A stretch of DNA of 64,000 nt. Source: Inia geoffrensis. Lineage: Eukaryota; Chordata; Mammalia; Artiodactyla; Iniidae. The DNA is taken from the NCBI GenBank assembly GCA_036417435.1, contig CM070917.1, positions 60,300,436-60,364,435 on the forward strand. Reading direction: 5' to 3'. The notes beneath the pieces are model-generated. The model ran no database searches. It was not told the DNA's origin and saw only the letters and a list, made by a program, of their open reading frames with translations. The position numbers were made by a program, and so were the translations under genes. Below, piece by piece: positions 11,821 through 21,419 of this stretch. The first letter of the stretch is position 1. Each line of letters begins with the position of its first letter.

Positions 11821-12034
11821 TTTTTTTTTTTTTTTTTTTTGTGGTACGCGGGCCTCCCACTGCTGTGGCCTCTCCCGTTGCGGAGCACAGGCTCCGGACG
11901 CGCAGGCTCAGTGGCCATGGCTCACGGGCCCAGCTGCTCCGCGGCACGTGGGATCCTCCCGGACCGGGGCACGAACCCCCGCGTCCCCCTCATCGGCAGG
12001 CAGACTCCCAACCACTGCGCCACCAGGGAAGCCC
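11821..12034 (-). mobile_element. CHR SINE with 17-base target duplication
   Basis: Minus-strand, full-length short-type CHR SINE: T-tail, then TGTGGTACGCGGGCC through to ACTGCGCCACCAGGGAAGCC. AGAATGGCCATGCTTTT occurs at 11,804-11,820 and 12,036-12,052. The tail is pure T, which together with the perfect duplication suggests a fairly recent insertion. Confidence 0.95.
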
Positions 12035-12224
12035 TAGAATGGCCATGCTTTTGCCTCCCCTGCTGTTTGAACGTCAGCATCAGTTACAGAGGGGATGAGT
12101 ACACTGCCATTCGATGATCTCCCGTGACAATGGATCTCTTTCTCCAACTGGAATTCTTTATTAATGAGGAAGCCCAGTGGACCATAGAATGTTATGTTTC
12201 TGAGATTTAAAAGCACACTTTTCG

Positions 12225-12560
12225 GTAAAATTTGGCATGCCAATTCATAGATTTTGGAGCCCGAGGCCAACTTAGAAGTGATTTTGTTCAGTATCTTCAT
12301 TTCACGACAAGGAAACAGAGGACTAAGAGGTAATGTGGCCCCTCGAGGCCTTGTGGCCATTTAGAAGCCACGACTGGCCTTAGTGTTCAGCCCTCCTTCC
12401 ACTGACAGAAAGAGAAGAAGAATTTGTTAAGACAATCAAATGTAAGAGCTACCATTTGCAAAGCTTTCAGTGTGGGCAGGGCACTGCGCTGACTTTATAC
12501 CTTCGTTATTTCATTGCATCTTTACGACACCTCATGAGAGTTCTGTTTCCACCCCAGCTG
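12225..12560 (-). repeat. Two adjacent MIR-class fragments, reversed
   Basis: 12,285-12,345 has the worn reverse MIR core ('tatcttcatttcacgacaag', 'gaaacagaggactaagaggt'). 12,445-12,545 has 'gggcagggcactgcgctgac' and 'tatttcattgcatctttacg', the reversed 3' part. Both are degraded. Confidence 0.45.
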
Positions 12561-12699
12561 GGTGGACCCCACCTCAAGTATGATACTACCCACCCCAAGT
12601 TATTGTCAGACTCCACGAAAGGGCTGAGTCCTTCACAAGACTGCTCCAATGTCAGAGGCCAGCCAGGGGTCCCCAAGCCACCCTCACTTCCAACCAGCT

Positions 12700-12935
12700 G
12701 GCTATAGATTCAGGGGTTTTATCTTACGACCACCTCAGGTTTGACAATTCTCTAAAATGACTCATAGAATTCAGGACGGTGCTATACTTTTACTTAAAGT
12801 TTTATTATAAAGGTTACAGATAGGGCAAGAGCCAGAAGGGTCCTGAGTACACGGCTTCCATGCCCTCTCTCTGTGGAATCAGGACACATCATTCTCCTGG
12901 TACGTCCATGTGTTCACCAGCTGGGAAGCTCCATT
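12700..12935 (+). mobile_element. Older dispersed repeat, left half
   Basis: The wording 'atgactcatagaattcagga', 'gtgctatacttttacttaaa', 'gttttattataaaggttaca' and 'tgttcaccagctgggaagct' belongs to a common mammalian dispersed element whose class (LTR or other) I cannot fix from memory. The right half resumes at 13,700. The two halves are separated by an L1 fragment. Confidence 0.55.
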
Positions 12936-12968
12936 AGCTTCAAAACTTACCACAAAACTACAGTGATC

Positions 12969-13186
12969 GGGGCTTCCCTGGTGGCGCAGTGGTTGAGAGA
13001 CTGCCTGCCGATGCAGGCGACACGGGTTCGTGCCCCGGTCCGGGAAGATCCCACATGCCGCGGAGCGGCTGGGCCCGTGAGCCATGGCCGCTGAGCCTGC
13101 GCGTCCGGAGCCTGTGCTCCGCAACGGGAGAGGCCACAACAGTGAGAGCTCCGTGTACCGCAAAAAACAAAACAAAATAAAACAAA
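12969..13186 (+). mobile_element. CHR SINE, plus strand, inside L1
   Basis: Starts GGGGCTTCCCTGGTGGCGCA, continues through the tRNA-like A/B box region and the SINE body, and ends ACCGCAAAAAACAAAAC with an A-rich tail. The target duplication AAAACTACAGTGATC (12,954-12,968) and AAAACTACAGGGATC (13,187-13,201) is L1 sequence, so the SINE is younger than the L1. Confidence 0.95.
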
Positions 13187-13266
13187 AAAACTACAGGGAT
13201 CAAAGCAACGTACTGACATAAAGGCAGACATATAGACCAATAGAATAGAACAGAGAGCCTAAAAAT

Positions 13267-13268
<2 letters not shown>

Positions 13269-13306
<38 letters not shown>
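13269..13306. repeat. (AC)19 microsatellite
   Basis: Uninterrupted AC repeat inside the L1 fragment, at a point where L1 normally reads 'aataaacccacacat'. It therefore probably grew from native L1 sequence. Confidence 0.95.
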
Positions 13307-13309
<3 letters not shown>

Positions 13310-13699
13310 GTCAAATGATTTCGACAAATTTTGAAAATGACAAATGACAAATTTAATGACAAATTTCGACTGTCAAGGCCAATGGCAGTCCTAACACCGC
13401 ATACAAAAAATTAACTCAAAATGGATCAGAGATCTGAATGTAGGAGCTAAAACTATAAAAACCTTAAAATAAAGCATAGGGCAAAAGCTTCATGACATTG
13501 GATTTGGCAATGACTTCTTATGATGCCAAAGGCATGGCAACAAAAAAAGAAATAGACAAGCTGGACTTCATAGAAGTTGAAAGCTTTTGTGCATCAAAAG
13601 ATTCTATCAACAGAGTGAAAAGCTACAGAATGGGAGAAAATATTTGCAAATCATGTATCTGATAAGGGATTAATATCTAGAATATATCAAGAACTTGGT

Positions 13700-14085
13700 G
13701 TCCAGAATCTTTATTGGGGTTTCATTACACAGGTATGCTTGATTACATCATTAATTGCATGATTGAACTCAATCTCCAGCCTCCCCTCCCCTCTCCAAAC
13801 CTTGGGTCCAAAGTTCCAACCCTCTATTCACATGGTTTGTCTTTCTGGTGACCAGTTCCCATCCTGAAGCCATCTAGGAACCTACCATTGGGTCATCTCA
13901 TTAGCAACAAAGACTCTCCCATCACTCAGAAAATTCCAAGAGTTTTTGAAGTTCTGTGCCAGGAACTGGCGACAAAGACCAGATATGTTCTTCATTATAC
14001 CTTGGAGGGCTTACCATTATCATTTAACCAAGAGCTGGCTGAGGCTGGGAGAGTAACTTGCTCCAAGTCCAGTAGCTGGTCAGTG
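13700..14085 (+). mobile_element. Older dispersed repeat, right half
   Basis: Resumes the family seen at 12,700-12,935: 'tattggggtttcattacaca', 'tgaactcaatctccagcc', 'catcctgaagccatctagga', 'cattgggtcatctcattagc', 'aattccaagagtttttgaag' and 'ctgtgccaggaactggcgac'. Confidence 0.55.
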
Positions 14086-14135
14086 GCAACCATGGAACCA
14101 GAGCTCAGGTCACGCCCAAATCTTTGGGCTTACTC

Positions 14136-14539
14136 TTTTTTTTTTTCTTTTTAAAATATTTATTTATTTGGCTGTGCCGGGTCTTAGTTGCGGCACACGG
14201 GACCTTTAGTTGCGGCATACAACTACTTCCCTGACCAGGGATCCAATCCGTGCCCCTTGCAATGGAAGCCCGGAGCCTTTTTTTTTTTTTTTTTTTTTTT
14301 TTGCAGTACGCGGGCCTCTCACTGTTGTGGCCTCTCCCGTTGCGGAGCACAGCCTCCGGACGCACAAGCTCAGCGGCCATGGCTCACGGGCCCAGCCACT
14401 CTGCGGCATGTGGGATCTTCCTGGACCGGGGCACGAACCCACGTCCCCTGCATCGGCAGGCAGACTCTCAACCACTGTGCCACCAGGGAAGCCCCGGAAG
14501 CCCGGAGTCTTAACCACTGGATTGCCTGTGAAGTCCCGG
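14136..14539 (-). mobile_element. Older CHR-related SINE, split by a younger SINE
   Basis: The outer SINE reads 'tatttatttggctgtgccgg', 'gtcttagttgcggcacacgg', 'ccctgaccagggatccaatc', then after the interruption 'gtcttaaccactggattgcc' and 'tgtgaagtccc'. This is a minus-strand tRNA-derived cetartiodactyl SINE with a different body from the short-type CHR copies. It is interrupted at 14,276-14,495. Confidence 0.85.
14276..14495 (-). mobile_element. CHR SINE nested in an older SINE
   Basis: Full-length short-type CHR SINE (T tail, TGCAGTACGCGGGCCTCTCA through GCCACCAGGGAAGCC). GGAAGCCCGGAG occurs exactly at 14,264-14,275 and 14,496-14,507. The duplicated bases belong to the outer SINE, so the order of insertion is certain. 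Confidence 0.95.
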
Positions 14540-14812
14540 GTTGTTTGTTTTTCCGACGTCCATCCTATTCTTGAAAGGGACCTGTTGTGACCCACAATAG
14601 GTTAGAAAGTCTGCTTAAGTGTCAGCCATATTGTATAGATTCCAATTTCCATCTGCAAATAAAGGACAGCCACTTCAGCTCTGTGTATTAACCACGTCTT
14701 TTATTGTCTGGATTTCTGATGCTTTGACATCTGGGTCTTTGCAGGTACTGGAGAGACACCCTTCCAGGGTCAGTCAATTTCTAGAGATTGTAAACAGCTC
14801 ACCTGAGTGTGC

Positions 14813-15118
14813 TTTTTTTTTTTTTAATAGAATGAATTTAAATTTATTTATTTATTTATGGCTGCGTCGTGTCTTCGTTTCTGTGAGAGGGCTTTCTCCA
14901 GTTGCGGCGAGCGGGGGCCACTCTTCATCACGATGCGGGCCTCTCACTATTGCGGCCTCTCTTGTTGCGGAGCACAGGCTCCAGACGCTCAGGCTCAGTA
15001 GTTGTGGCTCACGGGCCCAGCTGCTCCGCGGCATGTGGGATCTTCCCAGACCAGGGCTCGAACCCGTGTCCCCTGCATTGGCAGGCAGATTCTCAACCAC
15101 TGTGCCACCAGGGAAGCC
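14813..15118 (-). mobile_element. CHR SINE, long type
   Basis: Minus strand. T tail, 'aatttatttatttatttatg', 'gctgcgtcgtgtcttcgttt' and the SINE body, ending CACTGTGCCACCAGGGAAGC. The target duplication is CTCACCTGAGTGTG (14,798-14,811) against CTCACCTGAGTATG (15,119-15,132), one mismatch. Confidence 0.93.
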
Positions 15119-15133
15119 CTCACCTGAGTATGG

Positions 15134-16815
15134 TTTTTATATACAAACGGGCCAATCCAGAGCCCATGCCTCCAGCCACCTCCTCTATGGGGCTCTCACA
15201 CTCTGGGCCCCTGAACACCTGCCCTAATCACCCCAGGGCCAGGTACCAAACAAATAAGGCAGCCCCTATGCCCCACAGCCTCCTGAAATTACTCTGCCCA
15301 ATCCTAAGCTTGATCACCCTGCCTCGCCCATCCCTTCCCATGGAAACCACAGTACAGGCTCTCACCCACATTTCTCCTCTCTGCCTCTGGCGTTTTCCCA
15401 TGTGACCCTGCATGGCCCGGTGTGCCCCATCCTCCTGGGAACCGTGAGTCACAAACTATCTTTTCAATGGCAGTTTTCTCCTGATCTGTTGGCCTCTGCC
15501 TCAGCCTTTCTCTTACTACACTGTATGTTAGAGCACTCTGGATTCAGCTTTGCAGATGCAGGTGGAGGTCTGGGAGGCTGGCAGGTGCTTCCGCATGAGT
15601 CATTAACTTAACTAATGACCAACTTTGCTCATCAGCAGAGGCCATTCTGGAGTCACCGTTGCAGACCTTTCTCCGCACCGTTTTGGGTGAGTCCAGAGAG
15701 GAAATTTTCCTTGGACCTGGGTCATCTCTGCTCCACAGAGTCCGAGAAGGCCAGAGGATGGCGCTGGTCTCTGCAAAGATCAGCCTGTGGTCAGGGAAGA
15801 CAGCTCACCGGGGTCAGAGGCCGCTGACATCACAGGCTAAATGGATGTTCAGGGAGAGACCCCGTGACAACTGAGTTACAAGAGGCCTCCCAGAAGTTGT
15901 CTGACCTCATGGAAAAATCAATGCACCTCTTGTTTTTGTCTCCTGAAATATTTCATCAGTGATAGTCCTTCCCCAGGTGACAACATATTTTATGACAAAG
16001 TGCGGCAGGCTGCTGGGCCTCTGGTGGCTTCAGACACAGCCTGACATCCTTCCCTGTCATTACTGATGAGCCTCACCTGCCTGGGGCTGGAAGGCGATGC
16101 TTCCTCCCTGCCCCACTAGGGAGCCCAGATGCCATAAACACCATCCGTTTCCGGAGAAGATCCCCGTGGCAGTGAGAAGGCTGGAATCCTAGGATGTCAA
16201 AGCTAATGTCAGGGCACCTGGGCCCACCCGAGGCCTGGAGAGAGTCCCCCGCCCTTCAGCAGAGGGTCTGGAGGGGTGGAGGTCCGAGGTTGCATTGCTA
16301 GCTAAGGAGAGGGCAGAGACCAAAATGCGAGACTTCTAGTTTCCAGTTCAGCATTTTTTTCTGCTCCTCCAGCGGCTTTTACAAAGTGACCCCCCCCTCC
16401 CTCCTCCCCTCCCTCCTCCTTCCCATCCTTCTGCCCCACCTCCCCGCCCTCCGTCCCCTTTCACAGACAGCAGGGAGACTTCCACATGCCAGGTACTCCC
16501 TGGTGTTTATTTGCTCAGCCCTGTTCACAGATGGGGCCTTTCAAGGGGTGAGCAGCATGCAGGAGAAGCAGTATCTAGGGGCCCCGGAAGGCGGGAGGCC
16601 TGGAGGCACGCTGCTCTCCTGCGGTCCTGCTTCCTGGCTCCTATCATTGTCCACGCCTCCCCACCCGGCCCGTCTCCCGGGGACCCCCTGCCTCTCAGAG
16701 CAGGGCCTCCGGGATCCAGTCCGGGCCAGGTAGGGTCACCTGAGGGTTGGGACAGGCCAAGGTCAGACGGCTTCTCTACAACATCCCTGAGGGGAAACAA
16801 GCACAGACACTGTTA
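15134..16815. other. Unassigned GC-rich single-copy DNA
   Basis: No gene, RNA or clear repeat. A pyrimidine-rich tract (16,389-16,445) is made of CCTCC blocks. Open frames up to 115 codons show no motif. Confidence 0.5.
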
Positions 16816-16816
16816 A

Positions 16817-16830
16817 CCTGCAGGGGGCGG
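16817..16830 (+). promoter_or_regulatory. CTCF-like motif
   Basis: CCTGCAGGGGGCGG matches the CTCF core pattern CCASYAGRKGGCRS at 13 of 14 positions. The motif match is seen directly; binding is inference. Confidence 0.4.
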
Positions 16831-18080
16831 GGCCACAGAGGGGGCTTCGGTCCTCCATCCTTCTCCTTGGGCCAGCTCCTCACGCCCCCGACGATTAGGG
16901 GCAGGGGACAGGCCACATGACCCCTCCTGGGGCTCCTTCTGCCTCAGGTCACTTTGTCCTGCCTCTGAGAGGAAGGGGAGCCCCAGGAGCCTCAGTTTCC
17001 TCTCCCGCCCCTTCTAGCTGGCTGCCGCGGTCAGTCCCTCTACTGTTCGCCTGTCTGTACCAGGGGCCTGGTGAGCTGAGGCCGGGGTCCCTTCCAGCCC
17101 GGCCACGCCCTGGTTGGCAGAGCTAAGGTTCTCAGGGTGGCTCCTGGACCTCCAGCTGCAGGAGCACCTTGGGGGCTTGTTAAGCAGGCAGATTCCCAGG
17201 TCCTGTTCCCAATCTCGGGGCTGAAATGGCTGGGTTTGGGGCCTGGAAATCTGCAGGCCTACCAGCACCCTCTGGTGAGGCTGCAGGACCAGATGCCTCA
17301 AGGGCAGGATCCGGGGTGGAAGCAGCAGAGAGGTTTGGGCAGGCAGTGCAGGCTCGGGTGCCCCTTGGTAATTGGGGAGGAATCTCCGTTTCTCCTGCGG
17401 AGTGAATCCAAGCCCATTAGAAACTGAAGGGCAGAGCAGAGAAGGAGAGGGGTCGAGCTGGCCTCCACCCCCTGCCTCTCCCTTCTCCACTCAGCCCCTC
17501 CCCCAGGCTGATTGCCTTCCCAGAATGGAGATGTCACTCAGCACAGCCTGATCCCAAGAAGCCAGAACCCACCCCTTAACGGAGATGCAAATCCCTGAGC
17601 CCAGGGACTGAGCTTGACAGAGGTTCTGGGGGTGCAGGGAGGGTGGGATGGGGAGGCTGCCCCAACGAGGGGGTGGTGCCCGGCGTGTGCTGGCTGCCTC
17701 CTCTCCACTCCATCAAGTCTGGCACATGCCAGGATATCGGCTCCTGATCCTGGCAAAGGGAAATGAACTTGCTGCCCCTGAGCTAATTAAGGAGGCAGGG
17801 AGGCCGGTGGCTGGGAGTTGGCGAGCAGAGTGGTTGCAGTTGCCAAGTGTCCAACACGCTGCCCACGTGCCAGGTCTGGGGGGCGGCGGTGGGATGTGGG
17901 GGAACGGGAGTCCTCCTTGAGCAAAGCCAGCTGTTTCGAGGTCAACTCCCCCTCCCCCTGCCTGCATCTGTTGATTCAGCAGACAGGGTGTCTGTCCCCA
18001 TAGCTGGCACTTCCCAGGGACTTCCTGGAGGAAGGGGACCTAGGCCCCCTGCTAGAAGCTCCTGGCACATGAGAACAGCC
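16831..18080. other. GC-rich unassigned DNA with a MER5-like element
   Basis: 17,123-17,290 has MER5A-type wording ('gttctcagggtggctcctgg', 'gggcttgttaagcaggcaga', 'ggcctggaaatctgcaggcc'), plus orientation, degraded. 17,775-17,795 has GAGCTAATTAAGGAGG. I see no gene; GC content explains the long open frames. Confidence 0.45.
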
Positions 18081-18084
18081 TCCA

Positions 18085-18255
18085 GAGCCGTCCTGTCCAG
18101 TACGGAAATCTCTGGCCACATGTAGCTATTTAAACTAAAATCCGCTGCAATGAGGTAAAATGTAAGATTCAGCTCCCCTTTTGCTGTAGCCACATATCAA
18201 GCGCTGGATAGCATAGGAGGCCGGCGGCCACCGTACTGGACAGTGCAGGTACAGG
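18085..18255 (-). mobile_element. hAT-type non-autonomous DNA transposon, near complete
   Basis: Same family as 4,085-4,205. The ends are inverted copies: CTGTCCAGTACGG on the left and CCGTACTGGACAG on the right, a perfect 13-base terminal inverted repeat. Inside are 'ccacatgtagctatttaaac' and 'gtagccacatatcaagcgct'. Confidence 0.75.
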
Positions 18256-18439
18256 ACCTTTCCATCGTCACAGAACATTCTGTTGGCTAATCTTCAGCAA
18301 CGGGCCCACCTTATGCCTGCAGCGATCAGCCTAACAATTGTTTTCACTGCAGCCTAAATCCACGTACGTTACTCTTATGGAAACTTAGGAGAAGAAGTGA
18401 ACGTGCACCCTGCACTGAGACTGCCGATCAACTGAAGCG

Positions 18440-18620
18440 CATTTATTGAGCCCCCGCTATGTGTACATCAGGCGCTGTCCAGAGCCCTGGGGTTGCTGAG
18501 CTGAGGGAGACCGTCCCCCACTCTCAGCAGGGAGCACCGATGTGCACAGCGATAATGTCATCGTCACTTCTGTGGGACAAGGGCTGTCCTGGAGGCAAGT
18601 GTGGAAATCTAAGGGGGCTG
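18440..18620. repeat. MIR/L2-class repeat
   Basis: 'gcgcatttattgagcccccg', 'ctatgtgtacatcaggcgct' and 'ggagcaccgatgtgcacagc' match a very common old mammalian repeat. Other copies of the family are at 8,290, 25,780, 29,650, 41,325 and 52,785. The family name is not certain from memory. Confidence 0.5.
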
Positions 18621-18804
18621 AGTTCTTTGGCCAAACCTGGGGTTCAGAGTCAGAATTCTGGATTTTTGTGAGGTGTTGCAAGGCTCTGCTCTGTTTTCTG
18701 GCACGTTACTGAGAAGATCACCACGAAGGCCGTGTAAGGTTGTGACACAGCTTGTGCTGCAGAAAGACCCACCTTGAACTCCCCATTTAGAGTTTCCCTC
18801 TCCC

Positions 18805-19164
18805 GGGGCTTCCCTGGTGGCGCAGTGGTTAAGAATTCCCCCGCCAATGCAGGGGACACGGGTTCGAGCCCTGGTCCGGGAAGATCCCACATGCCGCGGA
18901 GCTACTAAGCCCGTGCGCCACAACTACTGAGCCCGCACTCTAGAGCCCGTGAGCCACAACTACCGAAGCCCACGTGCCACAACTAGTGAAGCCTGTGCAC
19001 CTACAGCCCGTGCTCTGCAACAAGAGAAGCCACCGCAATGAGAAGCCCGCACACCGCAACGAAGAGTAGCCCCCGTTCGCCGCAAGTAGAGAAAGCCCAC
19101 GCGCGGCAACGAAGACCCACTGTTAGCCATAAATAAATTAATTAATTAAATAAATTTTAAAAAA
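18805..19164 (+). mobile_element. CHR SINE, long type, plus strand
   Basis: Starts GGGGCTTCCCTGGTGGCGCA. The body contains repeated 'cacaactactgagcccgcac'-like modules, a feature of the long type, and it ends in 'cataaataaattaattaatt' and an A-rich tail. The target duplication is AGTTTCCCTCTCCC (18,791-18,804) against AGTTTCCTCTCCC (19,165-19,177). At 360 bases it is the longest SINE copy in the window. Confidence 0.93.
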
Positions 19165-19439
19165 AGTTTCCTCTCCCAGCGTAACCTCTCTCTAGCACGT
19201 TGGTCATGCTCTACCACACCAGCCACATAGTAATAACCCTACATCTGCATCTGCAGACTCTCGCTTCCGCACGCCGGACCCTTAGACACACGATGGTGTC
19301 GGGTTCGTCTCCACTTGGCTATGTCACTAGCACCTCATACTCCGTGTATCCCAGACTGAACACACCCGTGCCTCTTTCCAGCTCTGCATCTGACTCTCCT
19401 CTCTGCTGCTGGCTAGTGGTCTTTTGAGATTCAACTCCT

Positions 19440-19672
19440 TGTCACATCCACTGGGAACTTCCCCTAACTTCTCCTGGCCTTTCCTACCACAGCCCCGGCC
19501 TGCACTGGGTCATCCATCCACCTTCTGTGTTGTATCCTGTGTCTGTGCCTGTGGTCGGTCTCTAGGGATCCTGTGAGCCCTTTGAGCGCAGGACACTGCA
19601 TTCCTTTTGTGTAGTTCTTCGGTTATTCTAGTTCTTAGCACGTAGCAGAGGATCAATAAATATTCCTTAAAT
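19440..19672 (+). mobile_element. L2 3' end
   Basis: Ends in 'gtgagccctttgagcgcagg', 'cttagcacgtagcagaggat' and 'caataaatattccttaaata', the typical 3' end of an L2 LINE in sense orientation. Confidence 0.65.
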
Positions 19673-19784
19673 AAGTGGTTCTCCCCAAATAGTGATTGAC
19701 TGATAGTGGCTGGACAACAGGTGATCCAACTGTGTAGGAATGAAAAATAATGAACCTCAGAACAGTCCTGTAATCAATCCCCTA

Positions 19785-20012
19785 TACCAGGAGTCGGGCA
19801 ACTTTTTCTTAAAGGGACAGATAATTTCTATCTTGGGACCTGCGAGCAATACAGCCTCTGCTTCAACTCTTTAATTCTGCTTTTGTAGCGTGAAAGCAGG
19901 CGCGGATTATGCACAAAGAAATGGGCACACTGCTCCAACAACTGTTTATAAAAAACAGGCAGAGGGCTGGATGTGACCTGCAGGCCAGAGTTTGCCCTCG
20001 CCTGCCCTACGC
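19785..20012 (+). mobile_element. hAT-type non-autonomous DNA transposon
   Basis: 'gagtcgggcaactttttctt', 'aaagggacagataatttcta', 'gcttttgtagcgtgaaagca', 'ggcagagggctggatgtgac' and 'gccagagtttgccctcgcct' match the common 'gtcagcaaactttttctgta' family. Left and right ends are roughly inverted. Confidence 0.7.
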
Positions 20013-20100
20013 TAAACACGGCTGGGCTTGAGGACATAGTAGGAAGGCTTCTATCAGGTGGGGTCTGTCCTTTTGTTACTTATGGTCCCGACAGAAACAC

Positions 20101-20150
20101 TGTATGTGTGTGTATGCGCGCGTGTGTGTATGTATGTGTGTGTGTGTGTG
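20101..20150. repeat. (TG)n microsatellite, interrupted
   Basis: TG repeat with TATG and CGCGCG interruptions. Confidence 0.85.
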
Positions 20151-21130
20151 CATCTGTGTCCACTCACACATATGCTCAAAAAAGTTGCTTAACTTCCCTG
20201 GGCCTCATTTCAGCATCTGTTAAGGGAATGATCAACGCATGGGTTTATTCCCACTCCCCAAGCAATGCTTGTTTTTTTTTTCTTTTGTTTTTTCCAGCAT
20301 GTTCTCCACTCCCCATCCCTCACTCTCATCACGGTCCCAGGTGGCATCAGTGCCATCGGCAGAGGCTAAGGATGGCAGAGTTGGAGGGGGTGGCAGGAGA
20401 CCTGTCCAGGGTGGATCTTGACTCACAGAGCTTTGGGACTAGGAAGTGCGAAATTATCTGGGAATACGTAAAACATTCAAAATAGGGAACAGGTTTCCAG
20501 TTTCCTGTGGCAAGACGCACAGGCCTGGGGGAGGCCAGGCCTCCCACCGCCCGCCTGCGCCCCCAGCCCCAAGCCTCTACTGTTTCATCTTGAAACGTCC
20601 CCCCAGTCCTGGCTCCAGCCTCTCCGGGACTTGAGGTCTGCGGCTATGAATGCACTTTGTAAACAGCTCAGGGCTGGACACATGTAAGGAATTAGAGGGT
20701 TATTTTTCTGGATTCTGAACCTAGAAGCTAGGCCCTAAGACATGAAGTAATGCTTTGTGTTTTGTTTTGTTTTGTTTTTCTTCGCAAATAGGAGACTGGA
20801 AAGGGTGGAAGGAAGTGGTGGGACCAGAGACAAAACGGACAACGAGAAAAGACGAGACTTCCCCTTGAGGTTTTTATCATAAGGTGGAGCAGCTTTCAGA
20901 GGGTGTTCTGACTGCCCTCGGTGCGCGCTCCCATCCCCTCCCTGGCCTCCTTTGCTACCCTCTGTTCCTTCCATTGTTCTAGAGCCAGAGGCGCTGCTCC
21001 TTGTAGGATGCTGCCTCCCCTCCCCCTCGGAAGGTAGGGACCAGGCCCTTGGGGGGAGAACACAAGGGGCCTGGAGGGACGGAAAGGCCGGGGAGGGGCT
21101 GCCAGCTTGTGCCAAGCACGCAGTGCAGTC
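20151..21130. other. Unassigned single-copy DNA
   Basis: A short TTTTG repeat lies at 20,758-20,778. No gene or clear repeat family. Confidence 0.5.
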
Positions 21131-21134
21131 ACCG

Positions 21135-21310
21135 TGTTCATTTTTTAAAAGTCAAATCCCTCGTCGTTGGGCTCCCCCACCATCCCCAGAGCCCCTCTAT
21201 TATCCTTAGGCCATTTGGTAGTTGTTGCTATGGAGACCACAAGCAAAATGGCATGCAAATCAACACAAGCAATAACAGCGGGAAAGGGCAGGGAGAAGCC
21301 GGCGGTGGGG
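21135..21310 (+). promoter_or_regulatory. Candidate regulatory element with RFX-like X-box
   Basis: GTTGCTATGGAGAC at 21,224-21,237 matches the RFX X-box pattern (GTTGCCATGGCAAC class). It is followed by ATGCAAAT (21,254-21,261), an exact octamer-type POU site. The island is single copy. Binding is inference. Confidence 0.4.
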
Positions 21311-21419
21311 CGGGTGGAGGAGGGCCCGCCCGGGAATGCTACCGCCTGCACCCATCTGAGCTTGAGGAAGAAAAGAACCCTCGGAGGGTCCGGGCACAAG
21401 TCAAGGAGGCTCCAATCTA

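Larger units (their letters stand above)
12940..13697 (+). mobile_element. L1 ORF2 3' region fragment, split by a SINE
   Basis: Reads as the late ORF2 coding region of L1 on the plus strand: 'cttaccacaaaactacagtg', 'gacatatagaccaatagaat', 'aattaactcaaaatggatca', 'aagcttcatgacattggatt', 'tttgtgcatcaaaag' and 'atatttgcaaatcatgtatc'. It stops abruptly at about 13,697 without 3' UTR or A tail, which is unusual for a target-primed insertion. A CHR SINE (12,969-13,186) and a CA microsatellite (13,269-13,306) interrupt it. The reading frame is broken many times. Confidence 0.85.

Noticed and set aside
12969..13040. tRNA-like A and B boxes
   Set aside because: They are the tRNA-derived head of CHR SINEs, not functional tRNA genes; no cloverleaf with intact anticodon arm was found.
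12958..13362. 134-codon minus-strand frame with transmembrane-like Val/Cys run
   Set aside because: The Val/Cys run is the translated CA microsatellite and the rest is CHR SINE.
14188..14595. Frames of 126-129 codons repeated in several other places (for example 40,606-41,214; 62,339-62,676)
   Set aside because: All are translations of CHR SINE bodies, which lack stops on several frames because of their GC content.
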